From positions 1 to 64,000 of the forward strand of contig JAPOTJ010000032.1 of NCBI GenBank assembly GCA_026709225.1: a DNA stretch of 64,000 bases, read 5' to 3'. This DNA comes from Gammaproteobacteria bacterium. GTDB lineage: Bacteria; Pseudomonadota; Gammaproteobacteria; Pseudomonadales; Azotimanducaceae. Every line of letters begins with the position of its first letter. Position 1 is the first letter of the stretch. Made by a program: the position numbers and the translations under genes. Below are positions 15,390-23,931 of this stretch, piece by piece. The notes beneath the pieces were generated by a model. It did no database searches, had not been told where the DNA came from, and saw only the letters and a list, made by a program, of their open reading frames with translations.

Positions 15390-15884
15390 GAGGATATAGG
15401 CGATCGATGCGCCTATGATTGTCAGCACGAGCGTTGACAGCGTGACGACTGATTGTCGTTGAATGGCATCGACCTTTGCTTCTAGGCGCGCCCATTGCTG
15501 CTGGTCCTGATCGCGGATGCGCTCGCGGTCCGCCTTGTCTTCCTCGCGAAGACGCTCACGATCAGCCTTGTCTTCCTCGCGAAGACGCTCGCGATCAGCC
15601 TTGTCTTCCTCGCGAAGACGCTCGCGATCAGCCTTGTCCTCTTTGCGGATGCGCTCGAAATAGGCCTCGTTCTTTTCTTGCATGCGCTCGAAGTAGGCCT
15701 TGTCTTCTCTTCGAATGCGTTCGCGGTCTTTCCGATCCTCTTCCCTGATGCGCTCGAAATAGGCCTCGATTCTGGCAAACAAGTCAGCGATCACTTGCAC
15801 GAGCGTTTCAGACTGTTGTTCCGTGAACCCGTTGTGCGCGAGGTATTCCGCCAACTCGGTGTATTCTCTGTAGCTTGGCTGCAT
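15375..15884 (-). CDS. tail-anchored hendecad coiled-coil protein (DUF1640-like)
   Basis: 169 residues from ATG 15884. A short N-terminal helical domain (ELAEYLAHNGFTEQQSETLV) resembles the DUF1640/CCDC90 start. It is followed by about eight 11-residue repeats of the form EEDKADRERLR, a hendecad pattern that gives a nearly straight coiled coil, and a single C-terminal membrane helix (LSTLVLTIIGASIAYILSL). It probably forms a rod on the membrane. Its 3' end overlaps the convergent isomerase gene by 15 nt. The precise start is uncertain. Confidence 0.75.
   Translation of the reverse strand: MQPSYREYTELAEYLAHNGFTEQQSETLVQVIADLFARIEAYFERIREEDRKDRERIRREDKAYFERMQEKNEAYFERIRKEDKADRERLREEDKADRERLREEDKADRERLREEDKADRERIRDQDQQQWARLEAKVDAIQRQSVVTLSTLVLTIIGASIAYILSLAE
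15541..15639. repeat. 33-bp tandem repeats in coding DNA
   Basis: Three units of 33 bp (beginning TCCTCGCGAAGACGCTC) are identical except for one or two bases, with more degenerate units on both sides (about 15508-15771). They encode the 11-residue coiled-coil repeat. There are no spacers, and the number of units probably varies by slippage. Confidence 0.9.
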
Positions 15885-16052
15885 CGTCAGTATAACCTTG
15901 TTGCCTATGCGTTGAGTTAGTCGAAGGTCATGCCATAGTAACAAGGTCATTTCGAAATTTGGGCTGTGCCCTTGTGAGATTTTTGCTCGATTTTGCGTAA
16001 TCATTTTGCTATTGCCTTGGTGCGCGAATCGCGCTTGGTTCGAAGGAACCCT

Positions 16053-16080
16053 CTTGAAATTATCCCGTACATCCCCAATT
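16053..16080 (+). promoter_or_regulatory. sigma32 heat-shock promoter
   Basis: CTTGAAA (16053-16059), 13 nt, then CCCCAATT (16073-16080). This is a near-perfect match to the sigma32 consensus CTTGAAA-N11-16-CCCCATNT, 60 nt upstream of the first Hsp20 gene. Confidence 0.85.
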
Positions 16081-16139
16081 TTTCGTCTCAAGCAAACACC
16101 GCCAATGTCTGGCGGCGTTCAAAACAGGAGGAAGACACA

Positions 16140-16553
16140 ATGCTGTACCCAGCTTCTACATTTCTTCGCCGCGATCCTTTTTCGCTGGTTCGCCGATTCC
16201 ACGGCGATTTTGCGAACGGCACTCGCGGCTATCCGTTCGTGAACCTTTGGCATTCGCAAGATCGCGTCGCGATCACGGCCGAAGTGCCTGGCGTCGATCC
16301 TGCCGACATCGACATTTCCGTCAAGGACAATCTCTTGGTGTTTTCAGGTGAGCGCAAGGCCGACACAATGCCGGAGAAAACCCTTTGGCATCAGCGAGAA
16401 CGTAATTTCGGTAAGTTCAGCCGCGCCGTGCGAATTCCATTCAATCTTGATCCCGATAAGACGGAGGCCCGGGTCAGGAACGGCGTGCTCGAAGTGGTCG
16501 TTCACAGGCGCGAAGAAGACAAGCCCCGTCGCATTGAAGTCAAGGCTGCTTGA
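16140..16553 (+). CDS. small heat-shock protein Hsp20
   Basis: 137 residues. The alpha-crystallin domain is seen as VAITAEVPGVDPADIDISVKDN, then KFSRAVRIPFNLDPDKTEARVRNGVLEVVV, ending RRIEVKAA. It is an ATP-independent holdase that forms oligomers in the cytoplasm. AGGAGGAAG precedes the ATG by 5 nt. It lies behind a sigma32-type promoter and is followed 14 nt later by a second Hsp20 gene. Confidence 0.95.
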   Translation: MLYPASTFLRRDPFSLVRRFHGDFANGTRGYPFVNLWHSQDRVAITAEVPGVDPADIDISVKDNLLVFSGERKADTMPEKTLWHQRERNFGKFSRAVRIPFNLDPDKTEARVRNGVLEVVVHRREEDKPRRIEVKAA

Positions 16554-16567
16554 AGGAGGTCATCGCT

Positions 16568-16972
16568 ATGTTCGAGGTAGAAAGTCTGCCCCAAGAATCG
16601 GCGCCGAAGTCCGAGTGCGCTTCTGATTCGGCTCGCAGTGCACGCCTGTACCGGCCGCTCACCGACATTATCGAGTCAGATGACGGTGTGGAGCTTCGTA
16701 TCGAGATGCCGGGCGTCAGTTCGGAAGATGTCGAACTTGAGCTTGCGCGGCGAGTTCTGACAATCAAGGGCCATGTTCAGTCCACGAAACCTGAAGGATT
16801 CACGCGAGGCTATTGGGAGTACGGCGAAGGCGACTACGAGCGCGCTTTCACGCTCTCCGAAGACCTTGACGGATCCCGCATCGACGCGCAAATTTGCGAT
16901 GGCGTGTTGAGTGTTGTGCTGCCGCGCGCCGAGCGGGCGAAGGCGCATCGCATGGCGGTCAAGGCGGCCTGA
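16568..16972 (+). CDS. small heat-shock protein Hsp20
   Basis: 134 residues. The alpha-crystallin domain is seen in LRIEMPGVSSEDVELELARRVLTIKG and DLDGSRIDAQICDGVLSVVLPRAE. The N-terminal arm is acidic and differs from the first copy, so the two probably form mixed oligomers, as E. coli IbpA and IbpB do. A strong AAGGAGG stands 9 nt before the ATG, overlapping the end of the first gene. Confidence 0.95.
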   Translation: MFEVESLPQESAPKSECASDSARSARLYRPLTDIIESDDGVELRIEMPGVSSEDVELELARRVLTIKGHVQSTKPEGFTRGYWEYGEGDYERAFTLSEDLDGSRIDAQICDGVLSVVLPRAERAKAHRMAVKAA

Positions 16973-17076
16973 ATGCTGCGGGCTCCTGCGGAGGCTACTG
17001 TCTCTACTGCCTCGCCCGGCTGCACCCTTCGGCTGCGCACGGTTTAATATTACCGCACACAGCATGGAAAACTGAC

Positions 17077-17862
17077 ATGGTCGACTTTGGCGACCTCAAA
17101 GGCTCTTGGGCCATGGTGGCCGGCGCTTCGGAAGGTCTCGGCGCCGCCTTCTCCGATCGCTTGGCCGCGCGTGGCATGAATCTCTTGCTCATTGCGCGCC
17201 GCGAAACCCTTCTGCACGAGGCGGCCGAGAGGCTCACATCAGCGCACGACGTTGAAGTCCGATGCCTAGCGCAAGATCTTGCCGCACCGAACCTCGCCGA
17301 AGTCTTCAGCGAAGCAACGGCGGATCTCGATATCGGAATGCTCGTCTACAACGCGGCCTTTGTGCCCACCGGACCATTTTTTGACACGTCCAATGACGAC
17401 CTGCGGCAGCTGATGCAAGTCAATGCGCTCGGCTTGGTCGAGACCGTGAAGACCATTGTGCCGTGCATGGTTGAGCGCGGACGTGGAGGCCTTATCCTTG
17501 TGTCGTCGATGGCTGGCCTGCAAGGGTTTCCCGGCCTCGCTGGCTACTCGGCAACCAAGGCGTTCATCATCAACCTTGGTGAAGCCCTGTGGTACGAGCT
17601 TCGGAGTCAGGGCGTTGATGCTATGGCCTTTATAGCGGGCGCCATGCCAACGCCCGGATACACCAAGGTATTCAAAGACCTCGCGCCAGGCGCCATGTCA
17701 GCAGAGTACGCCGCGGAAGCGGGACTACGCGCCTTGGGCAAGGGGCCGCGCTTCATTCCTGGATTCATGAATAATTTGGTGGCCGCCACGACCATGCGCC
17801 TGCTGCCGCGAAAGCGCTTGATCCCCTTGCTTGCCCGCACTATGCGGAACTTGAATTCGTGA
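17077..17862 (+). CDS. short-chain dehydrogenase/reductase
   Basis: 261 residues. The cofactor loop is VAGASEGLGAAF, followed by NAAF in place of the usual NNAG, the catalytic Ser in LVSSMAGLQG and Tyr-Lys in YSATKAF. The basic residues after strand 2 (LIARRETLL) suggest NADPH. The C-terminal tail is basic and hydrophobic (MRLLPRKRLIPLLARTM). The substrate is unknown. Confidence 0.88.
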   Translation: MVDFGDLKGSWAMVAGASEGLGAAFSDRLAARGMNLLLIARRETLLHEAAERLTSAHDVEVRCLAQDLAAPNLAEVFSEATADLDIGMLVYNAAFVPTGPFFDTSNDDLRQLMQVNALGLVETVKTIVPCMVERGRGGLILVSSMAGLQGFPGLAGYSATKAFIINLGEALWYELRSQGVDAMAFIAGAMPTPGYTKVFKDLAPGAMSAEYAAEAGLRALGKGPRFIPGFMNNLVAATTMRLLPRKRLIPLLARTMRNLNS

Positions 17863-17939
17863 GCTGACACGTTGCTCTCGTCTGAAACGGTATTATCGGT
17901 TTGACGGAGCACTCACAGCACTCAGCGAGGTATAAAACC

Positions 17940-18797
17940 ATGAAAATCGGCGTATCCATGGCCTTCGGGCATTTCACAGCGCGCGAGTACATCGTCGAAG
18001 CGGCGAGGTACTTGGACGAATCCGGCATCGATTCACTGTGGGCGCCGGAGCATGTCCTATTCTTTCCTGAATACGCCTCGCGCTACCCTTATACACAGGA
18101 TGGCAAGATTCCTGGCAACCCAAAGGGCATTCTTGACCCCTTTTCGGCGCTGACATTTGCCGCTGCGGTGACAGAGCGCCTGCGTCTTGGCACGGGTGTC
18201 TGTCTTGTGCCGCAGCGCAATCCTGTATACACGGCGCGCGTGGTGGCTGATCTTGACTATCTATCGAACGGACGATTCGATTTTGGCGTTGGCATTGGCT
18301 GGCTGCGGGAGGAGTTCGAAAACCTGCAAATGAACTTTACCGAACGTGGCAAGCGTACCATCGAGTACATTGAAGTGATGCGCGCATTGTGGGCGCGTGG
18401 TGTCTCTGAATTCAAAGGAGACACCTACGAACTGCAGCCGTGCTACGCCAACCCAAATCCCGTGCAACAGCCACACCCACCGATTATCTTCGGAGGTGAA
18501 TCGGAGGCTGCGCTCGCTCGTGTGGCCTCGCATGGGAACGGTTGGTACGGCTTCAACCGCAGTCCGTCGTCGGCGGCGCGCGGCATCGAGAAGTTAGAGC
18601 GCCATTTGCAGCGGGCGGGAAGATCGCGTGCTGACATCAGGCTGTTCATCGGTAGTGACGCCGAATCAGTTGATCAGGCAAGTTTCGATGCCTACCGGGA
18701 TCTCGGCATTGATCAACTGATCGTGCCTCTTGGTGTGGGCAGTATCGATCAGCTACGACGGCGGGTACAGGACCTACTCAAGTTTGCTGGCAGATGA
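17940..18797 (+). CDS. luciferase-like (LLM) F420/flavin oxidoreductase
   Basis: 285 residues from ATG 17940, with GCGAGG about 11 nt upstream. Visible are SLWAPEHVLFFPEYASRYPY, LSNGRFDFGVGIGWLREEF and PPIIFGGESEAALARVA, matching the F420-type LLM subfamily TIGR03619. It overlaps the convergent small membrane protein by 24 nt. The substrate is unknown; related enzymes oxidise or reduce small lipophilic compounds. Confidence 0.88.
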   Translation: MKIGVSMAFGHFTAREYIVEAARYLDESGIDSLWAPEHVLFFPEYASRYPYTQDGKIPGNPKGILDPFSALTFAAAVTERLRLGTGVCLVPQRNPVYTARVVADLDYLSNGRFDFGVGIGWLREEFENLQMNFTERGKRTIEYIEVMRALWARGVSEFKGDTYELQPCYANPNPVQQPHPPIIFGGESEAALARVASHGNGWYGFNRSPSSAARGIEKLERHLQRAGRSRADIRLFIGSDAESVDQASFDAYRDLGIDQLIVPLGVGSIDQLRRRVQDLLKFAGR

Positions 18798-19061
18798 ACG
18801 CCGGTGCCGAAGTCGGCGTAGCCGCCTGTTCAGCACCCGGTAGAGCGGCGGAATATCAAGCGATGCGACCGCGATGCCGAGCGGGATCATCCAGAAGCCG
18901 AGAATCGGTAGGAATCCGAGAACGCCTCCAAAGACAAGCAGCAGCCCGGCAATGAGTCGCAAGCCGGGCGGAATGCGCCGCTTGCCGCGCCTGAGCCCGC
19001 GATAGGTGATGACCACCAGGATGCGGCGAATGCGCGACCAATTGATTTTTCGAGCGGTCAA
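18774..19061 (-). CDS. small basic membrane protein, unknown function
   Basis: 95 residues. Strongly basic ends (RRGKRRIPPGLR and RRLRRLRHRR) flank two hydrophobic stretches separated by a turn (LIAGLLLVFGGVLGFLPILGFWMIPLGIAVASL). It follows the MBL-fold gene on the same strand after 6 nt in the opposite sense of reading order and may share its transcript. No family is named with certainty. Confidence 0.65.
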   Translation of the reverse strand: MTARKINWSRIRRILVVITYRGLRRGKRRIPPGLRLIAGLLLVFGGVLGFLPILGFWMIPLGIAVASLDIPPLYRVLNRRLRRLRHRRSSASKLE

Positions 19062-19067
19062 CGGCGG

Positions 19068-20171
19068 CTAAACCATCATGGGCGCATCGTCAGGGTCCAT
19101 GTGCCCCCGCAGATGCACTCGCTGCGGCAGCGACGGGTCGATGGATGTGAACCGATACGCGCCGTCCTCATGCAATTTGCGCTCGATGCGCCTGTGATGC
19201 ATCAACTGATGAAGATGTGCGATGACTTCGCCGAGCGCCATCATCGTGCCTATGAAGTTGAGTTCGCGTTTGAAGAGCACCGGAATCAACTCAACGGCCT
19301 TGCGCGGTTCGACGCAATGCTCCTCGATCGCGAGCATGCGGTCGGCGTGGTGATCAATCAGTGACCTGAGACGCTCGCGCACGCCAACGAACGGCAGGTT
19401 ATGCGCTGGCAGCACGAGGGTGTCAGCGGGCAGGTCGAGCAAGCGCTCGTGCGATTCGAGCCATAGTTTGAGTGGATTGGCTTCAGGCTCATTTGGAAAG
19501 ACACTGACGTTTGATGTGATCACCGGCAGCACCTGGTCGCCCGAGATCAGTAATCGAAGTCCTGCGCAATGCAGGCAGGCGTGCTCGGGGGAATGCCCCG
19601 ATCCAACGACTACTCGCCAGTCGTGACCGCCGATGGTCAGCACGTCGCCATGCTCGATCCTTTGGAAACTTGTCGGCATGACTTGCTTCGCCATCGGGTT
19701 GCCGCGGTCCATCATCTTGCGCAGCTCAATGGAGAACGTCTTGGTCATGCCGGCGCGGGCATAGAAATCCGCAGCCTGCCAGCTTTGCGAGCGCCTTGAG
19801 CCGCCAGCAAACGAGAGTGCTTGATAGTACTCCTTGAAGGTCATGTACAGGGGGCAGCGAAACCGGTCTGTGATCATGGCTGCCTGTCCGATATGGTCAG
19901 GATGGAAGTGTGTGCAGATCACACCCTTAATGGGCTTGTTCGACAAATGCGCCTCGAATATGCCGTCCCACAGCCGCTCGGTGCGATCATCGTTCCAGCC
20001 AGTGTCCACGACGAACCAGCCATCATCGTCTTCAAGGAGGTAGAGGTTGATGTGGTCAAGACCGCCGTCAAGGGGCATTTTCAGCCATTGGACGGTCGGC
20101 GCAACCTCGCGCAGCGTCCCCCCCTCGGGATGGTCCGACCATCGGTAGCTGAGAGTGCTTGATTGAGACAC
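19068..20171 (-). CDS. metallo-beta-lactamase-fold hydrolase
   Basis: 367 residues from GTG 20171. This start gives the N-terminal EVAPTVQWLKMPLDGGLDHINLYLLED that is usual in the family, while further upstream residues are not conserved. The metal motif is THFHPDHIG, with later ligands in GSGHSPEHACLHC and ISGDQVLP. The C-terminal helical domain (LMHHRRIERKLHEDG) is that of glyoxalase-II-like or thioesterase-like MBL proteins. It is divergent from the acyl-CoA dehydrogenase gene, which suggests an acyl or thioester substrate. Confidence 0.85.
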   Translation of the reverse strand: MSQSSTLSYRWSDHPEGGTLREVAPTVQWLKMPLDGGLDHINLYLLEDDDGWFVVDTGWNDDRTERLWDGIFEAHLSNKPIKGVICTHFHPDHIGQAAMITDRFRCPLYMTFKEYYQALSFAGGSRRSQSWQAADFYARAGMTKTFSIELRKMMDRGNPMAKQVMPTSFQRIEHGDVLTIGGHDWRVVVGSGHSPEHACLHCAGLRLLISGDQVLPVITSNVSVFPNEPEANPLKLWLESHERLLDLPADTLVLPAHNLPFVGVRERLRSLIDHHADRMLAIEEHCVEPRKAVELIPVLFKRELNFIGTMMALGEVIAHLHQLMHHRRIERKLHEDGAYRFTSIDPSLPQRVHLRGHMDPDDAPMMV

Positions 20172-20249
20172 AACGATTCGCGAGTAAAAGCGCTCAGTGT
20201 AGCGGCTTATGCCCGTGTTAGAGTCTCGTTCCCGCGCAGGAGGCAACCC

Positions 20250-21512
20250 GTGCCCACACGAATGAACGTGAAGCCCATTCCAGGGCTCGATGACGAAATC
20301 AACGATCTGCGGCTGAGAACGGCCGAGATCATCAACGAAGATGTGCTGCCGGTTGAGGCCAAGCTCTGGGCAGTGCGCGATGACGGTTCGCGCCCCGGTC
20401 GGGAACAGATCGAGGAAGCGAAAGCGCTGCGAAGCGATATTCAGGACAAGGTCAAGCGGCGAGGCCTGTGGGCGCCGCACTTGCCAACAGCCTTTGGCGG
20501 CATGGACATCGGCTTCTTGAGGCAGGCGTACATGAACGAAATCCTCGCCTACAGCCCGGGCGCAGCGGCGCTTTTCGGCGTGGTCGCGCCCAACTCCGGC
20601 AACCAGAAAATCCTTCTCAAGTACGGCACGCCAGAGCAGCACGAGAAGTGGCTCATCCCGCTGACCGAAGGGCGCATGCAGTCGGGCTTTTCTATGACCG
20701 AACCCGATCAGCCAGGCTCGGACCCGCGCTCGCTGCAAACGACCGCGCGGCTCGAAGGCGACGAGTGGGTTATCAACGGACACAAGTGGTTCACATCCAA
20801 CGGCTTTGCGGCGGACTTCCTGATTGTGATGTGTCGCACCGCGGACGAATCCGACCCGGAAGCCGCTGGCTCGCGCATGACGCAGATCATCGTTCCGACT
20901 GACGCGCCAGGGCTTGAGGTCGTGCGCGGCGTGCCGGTGTGGGGCCGCTCGTCAAGCCATTGCGAGATACGCTACAACAATGTGCGCGTGCCGAAGTCAA
21001 ATCAGCTCGGCGGCACGGGAACAGGACATGCTGCGGCGCAGGATCGCCTTGGCGCCGGGCGCATCTATCACTGCATGAATTCCATCGGCGCCATGTGGCG
21101 CGCGTTCGACCTCATGGTCGAGCGGCTCACGACACGAGCCGTGCATGGCGGCGAGCTCTTGGAAGACAAGCAATTCATGCAGGGGTTCATTGCCGACTCC
21201 TACATCGACATTCAAGCCGCGCGGCTGATGACCATCGAGTGCGCCAACAAGATGGAAGCGGGCGGCAATGTGCGTGCGGACATCTCTGCGATCAAGGTGT
21301 TCGTGCCCGCCGCCTTTCATCGCGTCGTTGACCGCGCGATTCAGGTATGGGGCGCCGCAGGCGTCTCTGGCGATCTGCCGCTTGCTGGCATGTACACGAC
21401 CGCGCGCACCTTGCGTCTTGCCGACGGCCCCGACGAAGTACACCGCATTCTGATTGCCAAGACAGTGTTGCGGGCGTATCACGCCGGGCAGGGCTGGGAC
21501 TTTGGGAACTGA
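20250..21512 (+). CDS. acyl-CoA dehydrogenase (ACAD10/11-like)
   Basis: 420 residues from GTG 20250, which has AGGAGG 6 nt upstream. It has FSMTEPDQPGSDPRSLQT for FAD and substrate binding, INGHKWFTSNG, and RLADGPDEVHRILIAK at the end, the ACAD10/11 version of the usual EGTSEIQ motif. It oxidises an acyl-CoA to the 2-enoyl-CoA and passes electrons to ETF. Overlaps the next gene. The chain specificity is unknown. Confidence 0.9.
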   Translation: MPTRMNVKPIPGLDDEINDLRLRTAEIINEDVLPVEAKLWAVRDDGSRPGREQIEEAKALRSDIQDKVKRRGLWAPHLPTAFGGMDIGFLRQAYMNEILAYSPGAAALFGVVAPNSGNQKILLKYGTPEQHEKWLIPLTEGRMQSGFSMTEPDQPGSDPRSLQTTARLEGDEWVINGHKWFTSNGFAADFLIVMCRTADESDPEAAGSRMTQIIVPTDAPGLEVVRGVPVWGRSSSHCEIRYNNVRVPKSNQLGGTGTGHAAAQDRLGAGRIYHCMNSIGAMWRAFDLMVERLTTRAVHGGELLEDKQFMQGFIADSYIDIQAARLMTIECANKMEAGGNVRADISAIKVFVPAAFHRVVDRAIQVWGAAGVSGDLPLAGMYTTARTLRLADGPDEVHRILIAKTVLRAYHAGQGWDFGN

Positions 21513-21900
21513 GCTGCGCACGTTTCAAGGGGCCTGCCATTGTGGCAGCGTGCGCTTCGAGGTTGATGCGCCGACCAGGGTGACGCTGCTCGAGTGCAAC
21601 TGCTCGGTGTGCCGGATTGTCGGATTCTTGCATTTGATCGTGCCGCTTGATCGATTTCGCTTGCTTGCCGGTGCCGAGATGCTCACTACCTACACCTTCA
21701 ATACCGGCACGGCGCAGCACACCTTCTGCAAGCGGTGCGGCGTCAAGCCCTTCTACGTGCCGCGTTCGCACCCGAATGGCAAGAGCGTGAATGCGCGCTG
21801 CCTCGACCGAAGCGAATTCGAAGAAGTCTCCATCGAGCCCTTTGACGGTGCCAATTGGGAGCGGAACGTGGCGGAAATTCAAGGTAGGTTGGCAAATTGA
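21502..21900 (+). CDS. GFA/CENP-V-type zinc protein
   Basis: About 132 residues. The zinc ligands are in GACHCGSVRFEV, ECNCSVCRIVGF and FCKRCGVKPFYV, the pattern of glutathione-dependent formaldehyde-activating enzyme relatives. The N-terminus is unclear: a TTG at 21502 lies inside the end of the dehydrogenase gene, so translation is probably coupled. The substrate is unknown. Confidence 0.8.
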   Translation: MGTELRTFQGACHCGSVRFEVDAPTRVTLLECNCSVCRIVGFLHLIVPLDRFRLLAGAEMLTTYTFNTGTAQHTFCKRCGVKPFYVPRSHPNGKSVNARCLDRSEFEEVSIEPFDGANWERNVAEIQGRLAN

Positions 21901-21945
21901 GGCGGGCTGCCTCGCCGTCAATGTGGATATTGCGGAGCATTTGCA

Positions 21946-22908
21946 ATGGCAATTTCGGTGATCGATGCCGCAACAGTCAAGCATACGCTGACCATGCCCG
22001 CATGCATCGACCTGATGGAGAAAATCCAGACCGCTATCAGCCTCGGCGAGATTGATCTGCCGCTTCGCTCAATTCAGCCAGTCGGTCAAGGTGCAGGCTT
22101 CTTTGGCGTGATGCCGGGCGAGGTCGGGTCGTCAGCACTGTTCGGTGCAAAACTTTTCAGCCACTACCCCGGCAATCCATCCAAGGGCATCGCTGCGATT
22201 CAAGGCTATGTGATGCTCTTTGATGGCGCTAGCGGCACGCCGAAGGCGCTTGTGGATGCAGCGTCGATCACCGCCATTCGCACCGCCGCGGCAAGTGGCG
22301 CGGCAACGAGGCGGCTTGCGCGTGAGAACGCGAGCGTCTTGGCACTGCTCGGCTACGGCGTGCAGGCCGAATCGCATCTTGAGGCAATGTGCAGCGTGCG
22401 CGATATTTGTGAGGTCAGGGTGTGGGGGCCAAGTTTCGACAAGGCGCACGCGTTCGCTGCTCGCTACGAAGCAGGGCTGGTCAGGCCGGTGCGGACGGCT
22501 GCAGACGCCGTTCGCGGCGCGCATATCGTGTGCGCGGTCAGCAACGCGAGCGAGCCGCTCATTGTCGTGCGCGATGTGTCCGCCGGCATGCATCTCAACA
22601 TGGTCGGTGCGCACACGCCGCATGATCGAGAAGTTGATGGAGAAACGGTTGGCAAGGCTCGGGTATACACCGAGATCACGAAGTTCGCACTTGCCGAAGC
22701 GGGCGATCTCATTCGGGCGATTGAAGAAGGTGCCTTCTCCGAAGAGAGAATCGTCGGAGAGATCGGCGAAGTATTCGCCGGCACTGCCCCCGGTAGAACC
22801 TCAGAGGACGAGGTCACCCTCTATGAGAACCTCGGCAACGCCGCGCAAGACTTGGCGGCGGCCGGCTTCGTGGTTGCTCGCCAGCCGAATGCGCTTGGAT
22901 ACCACTGA
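21946..22908 (+). CDS. ornithine cyclodeaminase/mu-crystallin family protein
   Basis: 320 residues. The N-terminal dimer domain includes GAKLFSHYPGNPSKGIAAIQG and the NAD-binding domain starts LALLGYGVQAESHLEAM; HLNMVGAHTPHDREVD follows. Family members are NAD(P)-dependent cyclodeaminases or imine/amino-acid dehydrogenases. It ends just inside a perfect inverted repeat that is likely the operator of the downstream GntR gene. The substrate is not clear. Confidence 0.88.
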   Translation: MAISVIDAATVKHTLTMPACIDLMEKIQTAISLGEIDLPLRSIQPVGQGAGFFGVMPGEVGSSALFGAKLFSHYPGNPSKGIAAIQGYVMLFDGASGTPKALVDAASITAIRTAAASGAATRRLARENASVLALLGYGVQAESHLEAMCSVRDICEVRVWGPSFDKAHAFAARYEAGLVRPVRTAADAVRGAHIVCAVSNASEPLIVVRDVSAGMHLNMVGAHTPHDREVDGETVGKARVYTEITKFALAEAGDLIRAIEEGAFSEERIVGEIGEVFAGTAPGRTSEDEVTLYENLGNAAQDLAAAGFVVARQPNALGYH

Positions 22909-22921
22909 ATTCGCTGGTATC
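22898..22921. promoter_or_regulatory. inverted-repeat operator before the GntR gene
   Basis: GATACCA and TGGTATC form a perfect 7-bp inverted repeat separated by 10 nt, 34 nt before the GntR start. The same half site occurs repeatedly in the TonB/NanE promoter region. This suggests autoregulation by the encoded regulator. Confidence 0.65.
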
Positions 22922-22955
22922 ATTTTCTGTGCGATGAAAAGGTTGAGAACTGGTC

Positions 22956-23696
22956 ATGGTGACGCTCGACAGGATTAGCAGAATCTACTCGGAAAACCGC
23001 GATACACGGCCGAAATACCGGAGGCTATACAACGTGATCGCTCAATGTGTAGAAAGCACCGCTGTCGGCCCCGGTGAATTGATACCGAGCGAAAGAGAGC
23101 TCGCCGAGAAGCTGGGCATTTCACGAGTCACAATCCGCAAAGCTTTTTCGCAACTCTTTGAGAACGGCATTCTTGATCGTAAGCATGGGGCCGGGACTTT
23201 CGTCTCAAGGCGCATAGAGAAATCAGTGTCGAGTGTTTCCTCGTTTTCAGAAGACATGGCGAAGAACCGGCTCATGCCCAGTTCAAAGGTGATATCAGTT
23301 CGGCACCTGCAGGCGGATGCGCATCTTGCTTTGATTTTTGGATTGGCTTCGGATGGGCAGGTGATTGAGATTCAGCGCGTTCGCTTGGCGAACGGCCTTG
23401 CGATCGCCTATGAAGTGGTCGCTGTGCCTGAAGATGTATTGCCCGACCCGCTCAGCATAGGCCAGTCCCTCTATCAGGACATGGCGCAGGTGGGCTTACG
23501 ACCAACGAGCGCGGTTCAGAGGATACGAGCTGCGAACGCGAATAAAGTCCAGGCGAGCATGCTCGATATTCATACGAATGCTGCGATTTTGCATATTGAG
23601 CGGCATGGCGTCATTCAAAGTGGCAGGGTCGTTGAATATACGAACTCCTATTACCGCTCTGACTCCTATGAATTCGTGACCGAAGTTCCTGTGTGA
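22956..23696 (+). CDS. GntR-family regulator with UTRA domain
   Basis: 246 residues. An N-terminal winged helix (LIPSERELAEKLGISRVTIRKAFSQLFENGILDRKHGAGTFV, residues about 43-85) is followed by a UTRA ligand-binding domain containing IEIQRVRLANGLAIAYE and IERHGVIQSGRVVEYTNSYYRSDSYEF. UTRA members of the NagR/DasR/NagQ kind sense amino-sugar phosphates. Its place beside a TonB receptor and NanE suggests control of the carbohydrate locus. Operator-like repeats lie in front of it and in the TonB/NanE region. Confidence 0.92.
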   Translation: MVTLDRISRIYSENRDTRPKYRRLYNVIAQCVESTAVGPGELIPSERELAEKLGISRVTIRKAFSQLFENGILDRKHGAGTFVSRRIEKSVSSVSSFSEDMAKNRLMPSSKVISVRHLQADAHLALIFGLASDGQVIEIQRVRLANGLAIAYEVVAVPEDVLPDPLSIGQSLYQDMAQVGLRPTSAVQRIRAANANKVQASMLDIHTNAAILHIERHGVIQSGRVVEYTNSYYRSDSYEFVTEVPV

Positions 23697-23861
23697 CACT
23701 TCCTATCAGGTCACTTGGCCTGTGAAGCGTCAAGATATAGCAGGACACCACTTGGTGGAGTCATGTATATAAATCCCAAGCTATACGACAATGATTTCCG
23801 TGTCTTGCTTGGAGTCAAACTCTACTTGTAGGCACGTGCGAAGCACCAAGTTCGCCCTGTT
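23697..23861. other. intergenic stretch, no gene seen
   Basis: No coding frame, RNA or repeat is recognised between the GntR stop and the palindromic repeat. Confidence 0.5.
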
Positions 23862-23931
23862 CCTAGACACTATGTATTGACCTTGCCTACCGGCCTGCGG
23901 CGGAAGGCAAGGTCAATACATAATGTCTAGG
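23862..23931. repeat. complete 70-bp palindromic repeat
   Basis: CCTAGACACTATGTATTGAC begins the left arm and the inverse of CCTAGACATTATGTATTGAC ends the right arm. The arms are about 33 bp with few mismatches around a short GC-rich loop. One arm and the loop recur at 6266-6311. As RNA it would fold into a long hairpin. Confidence 0.88.

Noticed and set aside
15508..15771. Regular repeats that could suggest a CRISPR array
   Set aside because: The 33-bp units are directly contiguous with no spacers and encode an 11-residue coiled-coil repeat.
20172..20783. N-terminal extension of the MBL-fold frame to 20783
   Set aside because: The extension runs antisense through the acyl-CoA dehydrogenase gene; the conserved family start fits a GTG at 20171.
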